Assembly: GCF_029227915.1 (NCBI RefSeq)
Contig: NC_079883.1
Span: 28,894,001-28,958,000 of the forward strand
Direction of reading: 5' to 3'
Length of the DNA: 64,000 nucleotides
DNA from: Hydractinia symbiolongicarpus
Lineage: Eukaryota > Cnidaria > Hydrozoa > Anthoathecata > Hydractiniidae
Part shown: positions 37,661-52,230 of the stretch, piece after piece
Position numbering within the stretch: the stretch's first letter is position 1
Layout: each line of letters begins with the position of its first letter
Program-made: the position numbers and the translations under genes
The notes under the pieces: generated by a model
What the model saw: the letters and a program-made list of their open reading frames with translations, nothing else
The model's database searches: none
Told to the model about the DNA's origin: nothing

Positions 37661-40600
37661 CAGTCTTTTTTTACTGTGGGACCAATCCTAGCCGTTATCG
37701 CGCGCTGAAGAAATAGAGACAGTTTGAAAAACTACATTTCAATGACTTTCTAGCGGTATCAGTCCGTTCGAGTTACAACGGTTGCGTCACATATTCGTAC
37801 CAACATGTATTTAGTGACATTTTTCCGATATTACTAAGTTATATCGCTTTTAACAGTGAAATGATTGACTGTGGGATTTAATTGAACTAACTTTGGCCTG
37901 TGACCTTATAAATGTGATAAGTTAGCCAACTGGACTCCAAGAACTAACATTCTTCTTACTTTGACTTGATTGTTGGAAATCAGCGATTACACTGGGCGCT
38001 GTGGAAGCGCTTCATTTAAAAATTTAGATAAATAAGTCATTTTTTACTGTGGGACCAATCCTAGTTGTTATCGCGCGCTGAAGAAATAGAGACAGTTTCA
38101 AAAACTACATTCCAATGACTTTCTAGCAGTATCAGTCCGTTTGAGTTACAACGGTTGCGTCACATATTCGTACCAACATGTATTTAGTGACATTTTTCCG
38201 ATATTACTAAGTTATATCGCTTTTAACAATGAAATGATTGACTGTGGGACTTAATTGAACTAACTTTGGCCTGTGACCTTATAAATGTAATAAGTGAGCC
38301 AACTGGACTCCAAGAAATAACATTCTTCTTATTTTTACATGATTGTTGGAAATCAGCGATTACACTGGGCGCTTTGGAAGCGGTTCATTTCAAAATTTAG
38401 ATAAATAAGTCATTTTTTACTGTGGGACCAATTCAATCCGTAATCGCGCGCTGAAGAAATAGAGACAGTTTCAAGAACTACATTTCAATGACTTTCTAGC
38501 GGTATCAGTCCGTTTGAGGTACACCTGTTGCGTCACATATTCGTACCAACATGTATTTAGCGATATTTTTCCGCTATTACCATGTTGCATCGCTTTCAAG
38601 AATGAAACGATTGACTGTGGGACTTAACTGAATTGATTCTAGACTGTGACCTTATAAATTCGATAAATGAGCCAATTGGACTCCAAGGAATCACATTCTT
38701 CTTAATTCGAGATGATTGCTGGAATTCAGCGAGTACACTATGCTCTGTTGTAGCGCTTTTTTTAAAAATTTAGATCAATAAGTCTTTTTATACTGTAGGA
38801 CCAATCCTAGCCGTTATTGCGCGCTGAAGAAATAGAGACAGTTTCAAAAACTACATTTCAATGACGTTTTAACGGTATCAGTCACTTTGAGTTACAACCG
38901 TTGCGTCACATATTCGTCCCCACATGCATTTAGCGATAGTTTTCGGATATTACTAGGTTGCATCGCTTTTAACAGTGAAACGTTTGACTGTGGGACTTAA
39001 TTGAACTGATTTTGGAGTTTAACCTTATAAATGTGATAAATGTGCCAGTTTGAATACAAGAAAAAACATTCTTCTTAATTCGACATGATTGCTTGGATTC
39101 AGCGAGTGCACTATGCTCTGTGGTAGCGCTTTTTTTTAAATATTTAGATAAATAAGTCCTTTTTTACTGTGGGACCAATCATGGCCGTTAGCACGCACTG
39201 AAGAAATAGAGATATTCTCAAAAACTACATTTCAATGACTTTCTAGCGGTATCAGTCTGTTCGAGTTACAACGGTTGCGTCACATATTCGTACCAACATG
39301 TATTTAGTGACATTTTTCCGATATTACTAAGTTATATCGCTTTTAACAATGAAATGATTGACTGTGGGACTTAATTGAACTAACTTTGGCCTGTGACCTT
39401 ATAAATGTGATAAGTTAGCCAACTGGACTCCAAGAACTAACATTCTTCTTACTTTGACTTGATTGTTGGAAATCAGCGATTACACTGGGCGCTTTGGAAG
39501 CGGTTCATTTCAAAATTTAGAAAAATAAGTCATTTTTTACTGTGGGACCAATCCAATCCGTTATCGCGCGCTGAAGAAATAGAGACAGTTTCAAGAACTA
39601 CATTTCAATGACTTTCTAGCGGTATCAGTCCGTTTGAGTTACAACCGTTGCGTCACATGTTCGTACCAACATGTATTTAGCGATATTTTTCCGCTATTAC
39701 CATGTTGCATCGCTTTCAACAATGAAACGATTGACTGTGGGACTTAACTGAATTGATTCTGGACTGTGACCTTATAAATTCGATAAATGATCCAATTGGA
39801 CTCCAAGGAATCACATTCTTCTTAATTCGAGATGATTGCTGGAATTCAGCGAGTACACTATGCTCTGTTGTAGCGCTTTTTTTAAAAATTTAGATCAATA
39901 AGTCTTTTTTTACTGTAGGACCAATCCTAGCCGTTATTGCGCGCTGAAGAAATAGAGACAGTTTCAAAAACTACATTTCAATGACGTTCTAACGGTATCA
40001 GTCACTTTGAGTTACAACGGTTGCGTCACATATTCGTCCCCACATGCATTTAGCGATAGTATTCGGATATTACTAGGTTGCATCGCTTTTAACAATGAAA
40101 CGTTTGACTGTGGGACTTAATTGAACTGATTTTGGAGTTAAACCTTATAAATGTGATAAATGTGCCAGTTTGAATACAAGAAATAACATCCTTCTTAATT
40201 CGACATGATTGCTTGGAATCAGCGAGTGCACTATGCTCTGTGGTAGCGCTTTTTTTTAAATTTTTAAATAAATAAGTCCTTTTTTACTGTGGGACCAATC
40301 ATGGCTGTTAGCACGCACTGAAGAAATAGAGATATTCTCAAAAACTACATTTCAATTACTTTCTAGCGGTATCAGTCCGTTCGAGTTACAACGGTTGCGT
40401 CACATATTCGTACCAACATGTATTTAGTGACATTTTTCCGTTATTACTAAGTTATATCGCTTTTAACAATGAAATGATTGACTGTGGGACTTAATTGAAC
40501 TAACTTTGGCCTGTGGCCTTATAAATGTGATAAGTTAGCCAACTGGACTCCAAGAACTAACATTCTTCTTACTTTGACATGATTGTTGGAAATGAGCGAT

Positions 40601-41391
40601 TACACTGGGCGCTTTGGAAGCGGTTCATTTCAAAATTTAGAAAAAGAAGTCATTTTTTACTGTGGGACCAATCCAATCCGTTATCGCGCGCTGAAGAAAT
40701 AGAGACAGTTTCAAGAACTACATTTCAATGACTTTCTAGCGGTATCAGTCCGTTTGAGTTACAACCGTTGCGTCACAAATTCGTACCAACATGTATTTAG
40801 TGACATTTTTTCGATATTACTAAGTTATATCGCTTTTAACAATGAAATGATTGACTGTGGGACTTAATTGAACTAACTTTGGCCTGTGACCTTATAAATG
40901 TGATAAGTGAGTTAACTGGACTCCAAGAACTAACATTCTTCTTACTTTGACTTGATTGTTGGAAATCAGCGATTACACTGGGCGCTGTGGAAGTGCTTCA
41001 TTTAAAAATTTAGATAAATAAGTCATTTTTTACTGTGGGACCAATCCTAGCCGTTATCGCGCGCTGAAGAAATAGAGACAGTTTCAAAAACTACATTCCA
41101 ATGACTTTCTAGCAGTATCAGTCCGTTTGAGTTACAACGGTTGCGTCACATATTCGTACCAACATGTATTTAGTGACATTTTTCCGATATTACTAAGTTA
41201 TATCGCTTTTAACAATGAAATGATTGACTGTGGGACTTAATTGAACTAACTTTGGCCTGTGACCTTATAAATGTGATAAGTTAGCCAACTGGACTCCAAG
41301 AACTAACATTCTTCTTACTTTGACATGATTGTTGGAAATCAGCGATTACACTGGGCGCTTTGGAAGCGGTTCATTTCAAAATTTAGAAAAA
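37661..41391 (+). repeat. 10-monomer HOR of family B, copy 2
   Basis: This is the second copy of the 3.73-kb unit. It is nearly identical to copy 1 over most of its length. Around 40,570-40,700 it carries a CGCTTTGGAAGCGGTTC monomer where copy 1 (about 36,840-36,980) has CGCTGTGGAAGCGCTAC. This looks like a local replacement of part of a monomer by another member of the array. Confidence 0.83.
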
Positions 41392-41650
41392 TAAGTCATT
41401 TTTTACTGTGGGACCAATCCAATCCGTTATCGCGCGCTGAAGAAATAGAGACAGTTTCAAGAACTACATTTCAATGACTTTCTAGCGGTATCAGTCCGTT
41501 TGAGTTACAACCGTTGCGTCACAAATTCGTACCAACATGTATTTAGTGACATTTTTTCGATATTACTAAGTTATATCGCTTTTAACAATGAAATGATTGA
41601 CTGTGGGACTTAATTGAACTAACTTTGGCCTGTGACCTTGTAAATGTGAT

Positions 41651-41822
41651 AAGTGAGCCAACTGGACTCCAAGAAATAACATTCTTCTTACTTTGACATG
41701 ATTGTTGGAAATCAGCGATTACACTGGGCGCTTTGGAAGTGAGCCAACTGGACTCCAAGAAATAACATTCTTCTTACTTTGACATGATTGTTGGAAATCA
41801 GCGATTACACTGGGCGCTTTGG
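41651..41822 (+). repeat. 86-bp tandem duplication inside one monomer
   Basis: The segment starting AAGTGAGCCAACTGG at 41,651 is repeated from 41,737, with no difference seen. The join shares the triplet AAG between CTTTGGAAG and AAGTGAGCC. The duplicated piece covers GTGAGCC...CTTTGGAAG and adds 86 bp to the monomer, unlike the whole-monomer changes seen elsewhere. Confidence 0.92.
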
Positions 41823-43059
41823 AAGCGGTTCATTTCAAAATTTAGATAAATAAGTCATTGTTTACTGTGGGACCAATCCAATCCGTTATCGCGCGCTGAA
41901 GAAATAGAGAAAGTTTTAAGAACTACATTTCAATGACTTTCTAGCGGTATCAGTCCGTTTGAGTTACAACCGTTGCGTCACATGTTCGTACCAACATGTA
42001 TTTAGCGATATTTTTCCGCTATTACCATGTTGCATCGCTTTCAACAATGAAACGATTGACTGTGGGACTTAACTGAATTGATTCTGGACTGTGACCTTAT
42101 AAATTCGATAAATGAGCCAATTGGACTCCAAGGAATCACATTCTTTTTAATTCGAGATGATTGCTGGAATTCAGCGAGTACACAATGCTCTGTTGTAGAC
42201 GCTTTTTTATAAAATTTAGATCAATAAGTCTTTTTTTACTGTAGGACCAATCCTAGCCGTTATTGCGCGCTGAAGAAATAGAGACAGTTTCAAAAACTAC
42301 ATTTCAATGACGTTCTAACGGTATCAGTCACTTTGAGTTACAACGGTTGCGTCACATATTCGTCCCCACATGCCTTTAGCGATAGTATTCGGATATTACT
42401 AGGTTGCATCGCTTTTAACAGTGAAACGTTTGACTGTGGGACTTAATTGAACTGATTTTGGAGTTTGACCTTATAAATGTGATAAATGTGCCAGTTTCAA
42501 TACAAGAAATAACATTCTTCTTAATTCGACATGATTGCTTGGATTCAGCGAGTGCACTATTCTCTGTGGTAGCGCTTTTTTTAAATTTTTAGATAAATAA
42601 GTCCTTTTTTACTGTGGGACCAATCATGGCCGTTAGCACGCACTGAAGAAATAGAGATATTCTCAAAAACTACTTTTCCATGACTTTCTAGCGGTATCAG
42701 TCCGTTGGAGTTACAACGGTTGCGTCACATATTCGTACCAACATATATTTAGTGTCATTTTTCCGTTATTACTAAGTTATATCGCTTTTAACAATGAAAT
42801 GATTGACTGTGGGACTTAATTGAACTAACTTTGGCCTGTGACCTTATAAATGTGATAAGTTAGCCAACTGGACTCCAAGAACTAACATCCTTCTTACTTT
42901 GACTTGATTGTTGGAAATCAGCGATTACACTGGGCGCTGTGGAAGCGCTTCATTTAAAAATTTAGATAAATAAGTCATTCTTTACTGTGGGACCAATCCT
43001 AGCCGTTATCGCGCGGTGAAGAAATAGAGACAGTTTCAAAAACTACATTCCAATGACTT

Positions 43060-43085
43060 TTTAGCAGTAGAGTTACAGTTACAAC
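43060..43085 (+). other. Small complex indel in a B2 monomer
   Basis: The usual TAGCAGTATCAGTCCGTTTG followed by AGTTACAACGG is replaced by TAGCAGTAGAGTTACAGTTACAACC. About 11 bp are lost and GTTACA is duplicated. Confidence 0.75.
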
Positions 43086-45164
43086 CGTTGGGTCACATAT
43101 TTGTACCAACATGTATTTAGCGATATTTTTCCGCTATTACTATGTTGCATCGCTTTTAACAAGGAAACGATTGACTGTGGGACTTAACTGAATTGATTCT
43201 GGACTGTGGCCTTATAAATTCCATAAATGAGCCAATTGGACTCCAAGAATTCACATTCTTCTTAATTCGGGATGATTGCTGGAATTCAGCGAGTACACTA
43301 TGCTCTGTTGTAGCGCTTTTTTTAAAAATTTAGATCAACAAGTCTTTCTCTACTGTAGGACCAATCCGGGCCGTTAGCACGCACTGAAGAAGTAGAGGCA
43401 TTCTCAAAAACTAAGTCTCACTGACTTCGTGGCAGTATCAATCCGTTTGAGATACAACGGTTGGGTCACATTTTCGTACCAACATGTATTTAGCGATATT
43501 TTTCTGATATTACTAGGTTGCATCGCTTTTAACAGTGAAGCGATTGACTGTGGGACTTAATTAAACTAACTTTGGTCTGTGACCTTATAAATGTGATAAA
43601 CGGGCCAACTGGACTCCAAGAAATAACATTCTTCTTACTTTGACATGATTGTTGGAAATCAGCGATTACACTGGGCGCTTTGGAAGCGGTTCATTTCAAA
43701 ATTTAGATAAATAAGCCATTTTTTACTGAGGGACCAATCCAATCCGTTATCGCATGCTGAAGAAATAAAGACAGTTTCAAGAACTACATTTCAATGAATT
43801 TCTAGCGGTATCAGTCCGTTTGAGTTACAACCGTTGCGTCACATATTCGTACCAACATGTATTTAGCGATATTTTTCCGCTATTACCATGTTGCATCGCT
43901 TTTAACAATGAAACGATTGACTGTGGGACTTAACTGAATTGATTCTGGACTGTGGACTTATAAATTCGATAAATGAGCCAATTGGACTCCAAGGAATCAC
44001 ATTCTTCTTAATTCGAGATGATTGCTGGAATTCAGCGAGTACACTATGCTCTGTTGTAGCGCTTTTTTTAAAAATTAAGATCAATAAGTGTTTTTTTACT
44101 GTAGGACCAATCCTGGCCGTTAGCACGCACTGAAGAAATAGAGGCATTCTCAAAAACTAAATCTCACTGACTTCGTGGCAGTATCAATCCGTTTGAGATA
44201 CAACGGTTGGGTCACATATTCGTACCAACATGTATTTAGCGATATTTTTCTGATGTTACTAGGTTGCATCGCTTTTAACAGTGAAACGATTGACGGTGGG
44301 ACTTAATTAAACTAATTTTGGACTGTGACCTGATAAATTTGATAAATGAGAGAATTGGACTCCAAGAAGTATCATTCTTCTTAATTTGAAATGATTGCCG
44401 GAACTCAGCAATTACACTGGGCGCTGTGGTAGCGCTTCATTTAAAAATTTAGATAAATAAGTCATTTTTTACTGTGGGACCAATCCAATCCGTTATCGCG
44501 CGCTGAAGAAATATAGACAGTTTCAAGAACTACATTTCAATGACTTTCTAGCGGTACCAGTCCGTGTGAGTTACAACCGTTGGGTCACATATTCGTACCA
44601 ACATGTATTTAGCGATATTTTTCCGCTATTACCATGTTGCATCGCTTTTAACAATGAAACGATTGCCTGTGGGACTTAACTGAATTGATTCTGGACTGTG
44701 GCCTTATAAATTCCATAAATAAGCCAATTGGACTCCAAGGAATCACATTCTTCTTAATTCGAGATGATTGCTGGAATTCAGCGAGTACACTATGCTCTGT
44801 TGTAATGCTTTTTTTAAAAATTTAGATCGATAAGTCTTTTTTACTGTAGGACCAATCCTGGCCGTTACCACGCACTGAAGAAGTAGAGGCATTCTCAAAA
44901 ACTAAATCTCACTGACTTCGTGGCAGTATCAATCCGTTTGAGATACAACGGTTGGGTCACATTTTCGTACCAACATGTATTTAGCGATATTTTTCTGATA
45001 TTACTAGGTTGCATCGCTTTTAACAGTGAAGTGATTGACGGTGGGACTTAATTAAACTAACTTTGGACTGTGAGCTGATAAATGTGATAAATGAGAGAAT
45101 TGGACCCCAAGAAGTATCATTCTTCTTAATTTGAAATGATTGCCGGAACTCAGCAATTACACTG

Positions 45165-45185
45165 GGCGCTAGATAGATAAATCAG
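45165..45185 (+). other. Short deletion removing the hairpin arm of a monomer
   Basis: GGGCGCT runs directly into AGATAGATAAATCAG, losing the usual GTGGTAGCGCTTCATTTAAA. Phase markers at 45,133 and 45,485 are 352 bp apart. Confidence 0.75.
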
Positions 45186-45870
45186 TCATTTTTTACTGTG
45201 GGACCAATCCTAGCCGTTATTGCGCGCTGAAGAAATAGAGACAGTTTTAAAAACTACATTTCAATGACGTTCTAACGATATCAGTCACGTTGAGTTACAA
45301 CGGTTGTGTCACATATTCTTTCCCACATGTACTTAGCGATAGTATTCGGATATTACTAGGTTGCATCGCTTTTAACAGTGAAACGTTTGACTGTGGGACT
45401 TAATTGAACTGATTTTGGAGTTTGACCTTATAAATGTGATAAATGTGCCAGTTTGAATACAAGAAATAACATTCTTCTTAATTCGACATGATTGCTTGGA
45501 TTCAGCGAGTGTACTATGCTCTGTGGTAGCGCTTTTTTTTAAAATATTTAGATAAATAAGTCCTTTTTTACTGTGGGACCAATCATGGCCGTTAGCACGC
45601 ACTGAAGAAATAGAGATACTCTCAAAAACTACACCTCATTGACTTCGTGGCGGTATCAATCCGTTTGAGATACAACGGCTGCGTCACATATTCGTACCAA
45701 CATGTATTTAGTGACATATTTGCGATATTACTAAGTTATATCGCTTTTAACAATGAAACGATTGACTGTGGGACTTAATTAAACTAACTTTGGTCTGTGA
45801 CCTGATAAATGTGATAAACGAGCCAACTGGACTCCAAGGAATAACATTCTTCTTAAATTGACATGATTGC

Positions 45871-48800
45871 TGAATTTCAGCAATTACACTATGCTCTGTG
45901 GTAGCGCTTTTTTTAAAAATTTAGATAAATAAGTCTTTTTTTACTGTGGGACCAATCCTGTCCGTTAGCACGCACTGAAGAAATAGAGACATTCTCAAAA
46001 ACTAAATCTCATTGACTTCGTGGCGGTATCAATCCGTTTGAGATACAACAGCTGCGTCACATATTCGTACCAACATGTATTTACTGACATTTTTCCGGTA
46101 TTACTCAGTTATATCGCTTTTAACAATGAAATGATTGACTGTGGGACTTAATTGAACTAACTTTGGCCTGTAACCTTATAAATGTGATAAGTGAGCCAAC
46201 TGGAATGCAAAAAATAACATTCTTTTTACTTTGACATGATTGTTGAAACTCAGCGATTACACTAGGCGCTGTGGAAGCGCTTCATTTAAAAATTGAGATA
46301 AATAAGTCATTTTTTACTGTGGGACTAATCCTAGCCGTTATCGCGCGCTGAGAAATAGAGACAGTTTCAAAAACTACATTTCAATGACGTTCTAACTTTA
46401 TCAGTACGTTTGAGTTACAACCGTTGCGTCACATATTCGTACCAACATGTATTTAGCAATATTTTTCTGATATTACTAGGTTGCATCGCTTTTAACAATG
46501 AAATGATTGACCGTGGGACTTAATTGAACTAACTTTGGCCTGTAACCTTATATATGTTATAAGTGAGCCAACTGGAATGCAAGAAATAACATTCTTCTTA
46601 CTTTGACATGATTGTTGAAACTCAGCGATTACACTGGGCGCTGTGGAAGCGCTTCATTTAAAAATTGAGATAAATAAGTCATTTTTTACTGTAGGACTAA
46701 TCCTAGCCGTTATCGCGCGCTGAAGAAATAGAGACAGTTTCAAAAACTACATTTCAATGACGTTCTAACTTTATCAGTACGTTTGAGTTACAACCGTTGC
46801 GTCACATATTCGTACCAACATGTATTTAGCGATATTTTTCCGCTATCACCATGTTGCATCGCTTTCAACAATGAAACGATTGACTGTGGGACTTAATTGA
46901 ACTAACTTTGGCCTGTGACCTTATAAATGTGATTAGTGAGCCAACTGGACTCCAAGAAATAACATTCTTCTTACTTTGACATAATTGTTGGAAATCAGCG
47001 ATTACACTGGGCGCTTTGGAAGCGGTTCATTTCAAAATTTATATAAATAAGTAATTTTTTACTGTGGGACCAATCCAATCCGTTATCGCGCGCTGAAGAA
47101 ATAAAGACAGTTTCAAGAACTACATTTCAATGACTTTCTAGCTGTATCAGTCCGTTTGACTTACAACCGTTCGTCACATATTCGTACCAACATGTATTTA
47201 GCGATATTTTTCTGCTATTACCATGTTGCATCGCTTTTAACAATGAAACGATTGACTGTGGGACTTAATTGAATTGATTCTGGACTGTGGACTTATAAAT
47301 TCGATAAATGAGCCAATTGGACTCCAAGGAATCACATTCTTCTTAATTCGAGATGATTGCTGGAATTCAGCGAGTACACTATGCTCTGTTGTAGCGCTTT
47401 TTTTAAAAATTTAGATCAATAAGTCTTTTTTTACTGTAGGACCAATCCTGGCCGTTAGCACGCACTGAAGAAATAAAGGCATTCTCAAAAACTAAATCTC
47501 ACTGACTTCGTGGCAGTATCAATCCGTTTGAGATACAACGGTTGGGTCACATATTCGTACCAACATGTATTTAGCGATATTTTTCTGATATTACTAGGTT
47601 GCCTCGCTTTTAACAGTGAAACGATTGACGGTGGGACTTAATTAAACTAACTTTGGACTGTGACCTGATAAATGTGATAAATAAGAGAATTGGACTCCAA
47701 GAAGTATCATTCTTCTTAATTTGAAATGATTGCCGGAACTCAGCAATTACACTGGGCGCTGTGGTAGCGCTTCATTAAAAAATTTAGATAAATAAGTCAT
47801 TTTTTACTGTGGGATCAATCCAATCCGTTATTGCGCGCTGAAGAAATAAAGACAGTTTCAAGAACTACATTTCAATGACTTTCTAACGGTATCAGTCCGT
47901 TTGAGTTACAACCGTTGGGTCACATATTCGTACCAACATGTATTTAGCGATATTTTTCCGCTATTACCATGTTGCATCGCTTTTAACAATGAAACGATTG
48001 ACTGTGGGACTTAACTGAATTGATTCTGGACTGTGGCCTTATAAATTCCATAAATGGGCCAATTGGACTCCAAGGAATCACATTCTTCTTAATTCGAGAT
48101 GATTGCTGGAATACAGCGAGTACACTATGCTCTGTTGTAGCGCTTTTTTTAAAAATTTAGATCAATAAGTCTTTTTTTACTGTAGGACCAATCCTGGCCG
48201 TTAGCACGCACTGAAGAAGTAGAGGCATTCTCAAAAACTAAATCTCACTGACTTCGTGGCAGTATCAATCCGTTTGAGATACAACGGCTGCGTCACATAT
48301 TCGTACCAACATGTATTTAGTGAGATATTTGCGATATTACTAAGTTATATCGCTTTCAACAATGAAACGATTGACTGTGGGACTTAATTAAACTAACTTT
48401 GGTCTGTGACCTGATAAATGTGATAAACGAGCCAACTGGACTCCAAGGAATAACATTCTTCTTAAATTGACATGATTGCTGAATTTCAGCAATTACACTA
48501 TGCTCTGTGGTAGCGCTTTTTTTAAAAATTTAGATAAATAAGTCTTTTTTTACTGTGGGACCAATCCTGTCCGTTAGCACGCACTGAAGAAATAGAGACA
48601 TTCTCAAAAACTAAATCTCATTGACTTCGTGGCGGTATCAATCCGTTTGAGATACAACAGCTGCGTCACATATTCGTACCAACATGTATTTACTGACATT
48701 TTTCCGGTATTACTCAGTTATATCGCTTTTAACAATGAAATGATTGACTGTGGGACTTAATTGAACTAACTTTGGCCTGTAACCTTATAAATGTGATAAG

Positions 48801-51800
48801 TGAGCCAACTGGAATGCAAGAGATAACATTCTTCTTACTTTGACATGATTGTTGAAACTCAGCGATTACACTGGGCGCTGTGGAAGCGCTTCATTTAAAA
48901 ATTGAGATAAATAAGTCATTTTTTACTGTGGGACTTATCCTAGCCGTTATCGCGCGCTGAAGAAATAGAGACAGTTTCAAAAACTACATTTCAATGACGT
49001 TCTAACTTTATCAGTACGTTTGAGTTACAACCGTTTCGTCACATATTCGTACCAACATGTATTTAGCGATATTTTTCCGCTATTACCATGTTGCATCGCT
49101 TTCAACAATGAAACGATTGACTGTGGGACTTAATTGAACTAACTTTGGCCTGTGACCTTATAAATGTGATAATTGAGCCAACTGGACTCCAAGAAATAAC
49201 ATTCTTCTTACTTTGACATGATTGTTGGAAATCAGCGATTACACTGGGCCCTTTGGAAGCGGTTCATTTCAACATTTAGATAAATAAGTCATTTTTTACT
49301 GTGGGACCAATCCAATCCGTTATCGCGCGCTGAAGAAATAAAGACAGTTTCAAGAACTACATTTCAATGAATTTCTAGCGGTATCAGTCCGTTTGAGTTA
49401 CAACCGTTGCGTCACATATTCGTACCAACATGTATTTAGCGATATTTTTCCGCTATTACCATGTTGCATCGCTTTTAACAATGAAACAATTGACTGTGGG
49501 ACTTAACTGAATTGATTCTGGACTGTGGACTTATAAATTCCATAAATGAGCCAATTGGACTCCAAGGAATCACATTCTTCTGAATTCGAGATGATTGCTT
49601 GAATTCAGCGAGTACACTATGCTCTGTTGTAGTGCTTTTTTTAAAAATTTAGATCAATAAGTCTTTTTTTACTGTAGGACCAATCCTGGCCGTTAGCACG
49701 CACTGAAGAAGTAGAGGCATTCTCAAAAACTAATTCTCACTGACTTCGTGGCAGTATCAATCCGTTTGAGATACAACGGTCGGGTCACATTTTCGTACCA
49801 ACATGTATTTAGCGATATTTTTCTGATATTACTAGGTTGCATCGCTTTTAACAGTGAAGCGATTGACGGTGGGACTTAATTAAACTAACTTTGGACTGTG
49901 ACCTGATAAATGTGATAAACGAGCCAACTGGACTCCAAGGAATAACATTCTTCTTAAATTGACATGATTGCTGAATTTCAGCAATTACACTATGCTCTGT
50001 GGTAGCGCTTTTTTTAAAAATTTAGATAAATAAGTCTTTTTTTACTGTGGGACCAATCCTGTCCGTTAGCACGCACTGAAGAAATAGAGACATTCTCAAA
50101 AACTAAATCTCATTGACTTCGTGGCGGTATCAATCCGTTTGAGATACAACAGCTGCGTCACATATTCGTACCAACATGTATTTACTGACATTTTTCCGGT
50201 ATTACTCAGTTATATCGCTTTTAACAATGAAATGATTGACTGTGGGACTTAATTGAACTAACTTTGGCCTGTAACCTTATAAATGTGATAAGTGAGCCAA
50301 CTGGAATGCAAGAAATAACATTCTTCTTACTTTCACATGATTGTTGAAACTCAGCGATTACACTTGGTGCTGTGGAAGCGCTTCATTTTAAAATTGAGAT
50401 AAATAAGTCATTTTTTACTGTGGGACTAATCCTAGCCGTTATCGCGCGCTGAAAAATAGAGACAGTTTCAAAAACTACATTTCAATGACGTTCTAACTTT
50501 ATCAGTACGTTTGAGTTACAACGGTTGCGTCACATATTCGTACCAACATGTATTTAGCGATATTTTTCCGCTATTACCATGTTGCATCGCTTTCAACAAT
50601 GAAACGATTGACTGTGGGACTTAATTGAACTAACTTTCGCCTGTGACCTTATAAATGTGATAAGTGAGCCAACTGGACTCCAAGAAATAACATTCTTCTT
50701 ACTTTGACATGATTGTTGAAACTCAGCGATTACACTGGGCGCTGTGGAAGCGCTTCATTTAAAAATTGAGATAAATAAGTCATTTTTTACTGTGGGACTA
50801 ATCCTAGCCGTTATCGCGCGCTGAAGAAATAGAGACAGTTTCAAAAACTACATTTCAATGACGTTCTAACTTTATCAGTACGTTTGAGTTACAACCGTTG
50901 CGTCACATATTCGTACCAACATGTATTTTGCGATATTTTTCCGTTATTACCATGTTGCATCGCTTTCAACAATGAAACGATTGACTGTGGGACTTAATTA
51001 AACTAACTTTGGCCTGTGACCTTATAAATGTGATAAGTGAGCCAACTGGACTCCAAGAAATAACATTCTTCTTACTTTGACATAATTGTTGGAAATCAGC
51101 GATTACACTGGGCGCTTTGGAAGCGGTTCATTTCAAAATTTAGATAAATAAGTCATTTTTTACTGTGGGACCAATCCAATCCGTTATCGCGCGCTGAAGA
51201 AATAGAGACAGTTTCAAGAACTACATTTCAATGACTTTCTAGCGGTATCAGTCCGTTTGAGTTACAACCGTTGCGTCACATATTCGTACCAACATGTATT
51301 TAGCGATATTTTTCTGCTATTACCATGTTGCATCGCTTTTAACAATGAAACGATTGACTGTGGGACTTAATTGAATTGATTCTGGACTGTGGACTTATAA
51401 ATTCGATAAATGAGCCAATTGGACTCCAAGGAATCACATTCTTCTTAATTCGAGATGATTGCTGGAATTCAGCGAGTACACTATGCTCTGTTGTTGCGCT
51501 TTTTTTAAAAATTTAGATCAATAAGTCTTTTTTTACGGTAGGACCAATCCTGGCCGTTAGCACGCACTGAAGAAATGGAGGCATTCTCAAAAACTAAATC
51601 TCACTGACTTCGTGGCAGTATCAATCCGTTTGAGATACAACGGTTGGGTCATATATTCGTACCAACATGTATTTAGCGATATTTTTCTGATATTACTAGG
51701 TTGCATCGCTTTTAACAGTGAAACGATTGACGGTGGGACTTATTTAAACTAACTTTGGACTGTGACCTGATAAATGTGATAAATAAGAGAATTGGACTCC

Positions 51801-52230
51801 AAGAAGTATCATTCTTCTTAATTTGAAATGATTGCCGGAACTCAGCTATTACACTGGGCGCTGTGGTAGCGCTTCATTTAAAAATTTAGATAAATAAGTC
51901 ATTTTTTACTGTGGGACCAATCCAATCCGTTATCGCGCGCTGAAGAAATAAAGACAGTTTCAAAAACTAAATTTCAATGACTTTAGAGCGGTATCAGTCC
52001 GTTTGAGTTACAACCGTTGGGTCACATATTCGTACCAACATGTATTTAGCGATATTTTTCCGCTATTACCATGTTGCATCGCTTTTAACAATGAAATGAT
52101 TGACTGTGGGACTTAACTGAATTGATTCTGGACTGTGGCCATATAAATTCCATAAATGAGCCAATTGGACTCCAAGGAATCACATTCTTCTTAATTCGAG
52201 ATGATTGCTGGAATTCAGCGAGTACACTAT
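45871..52230 (+). repeat. Variant-length HOR series (7, 4 and 6 monomers)
   Basis: The landmark TGAATTTCAGCAATTACAC starts units at 45,871, 48,480 and 49,972, and again at 61,416. The first two spacings are 2,609 bp (seven monomers) and 1,492 bp (four). From 49,972, six further monomers lead to a hybrid monomer near 52,240. The units share the same leading monomers but differ in how many GGGCGCTGTGGAAG/GAATGCAAG monomers and TGCTCTGTTG monomers follow. This is monomer gain and loss within one HOR lineage. Confidence 0.8.
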
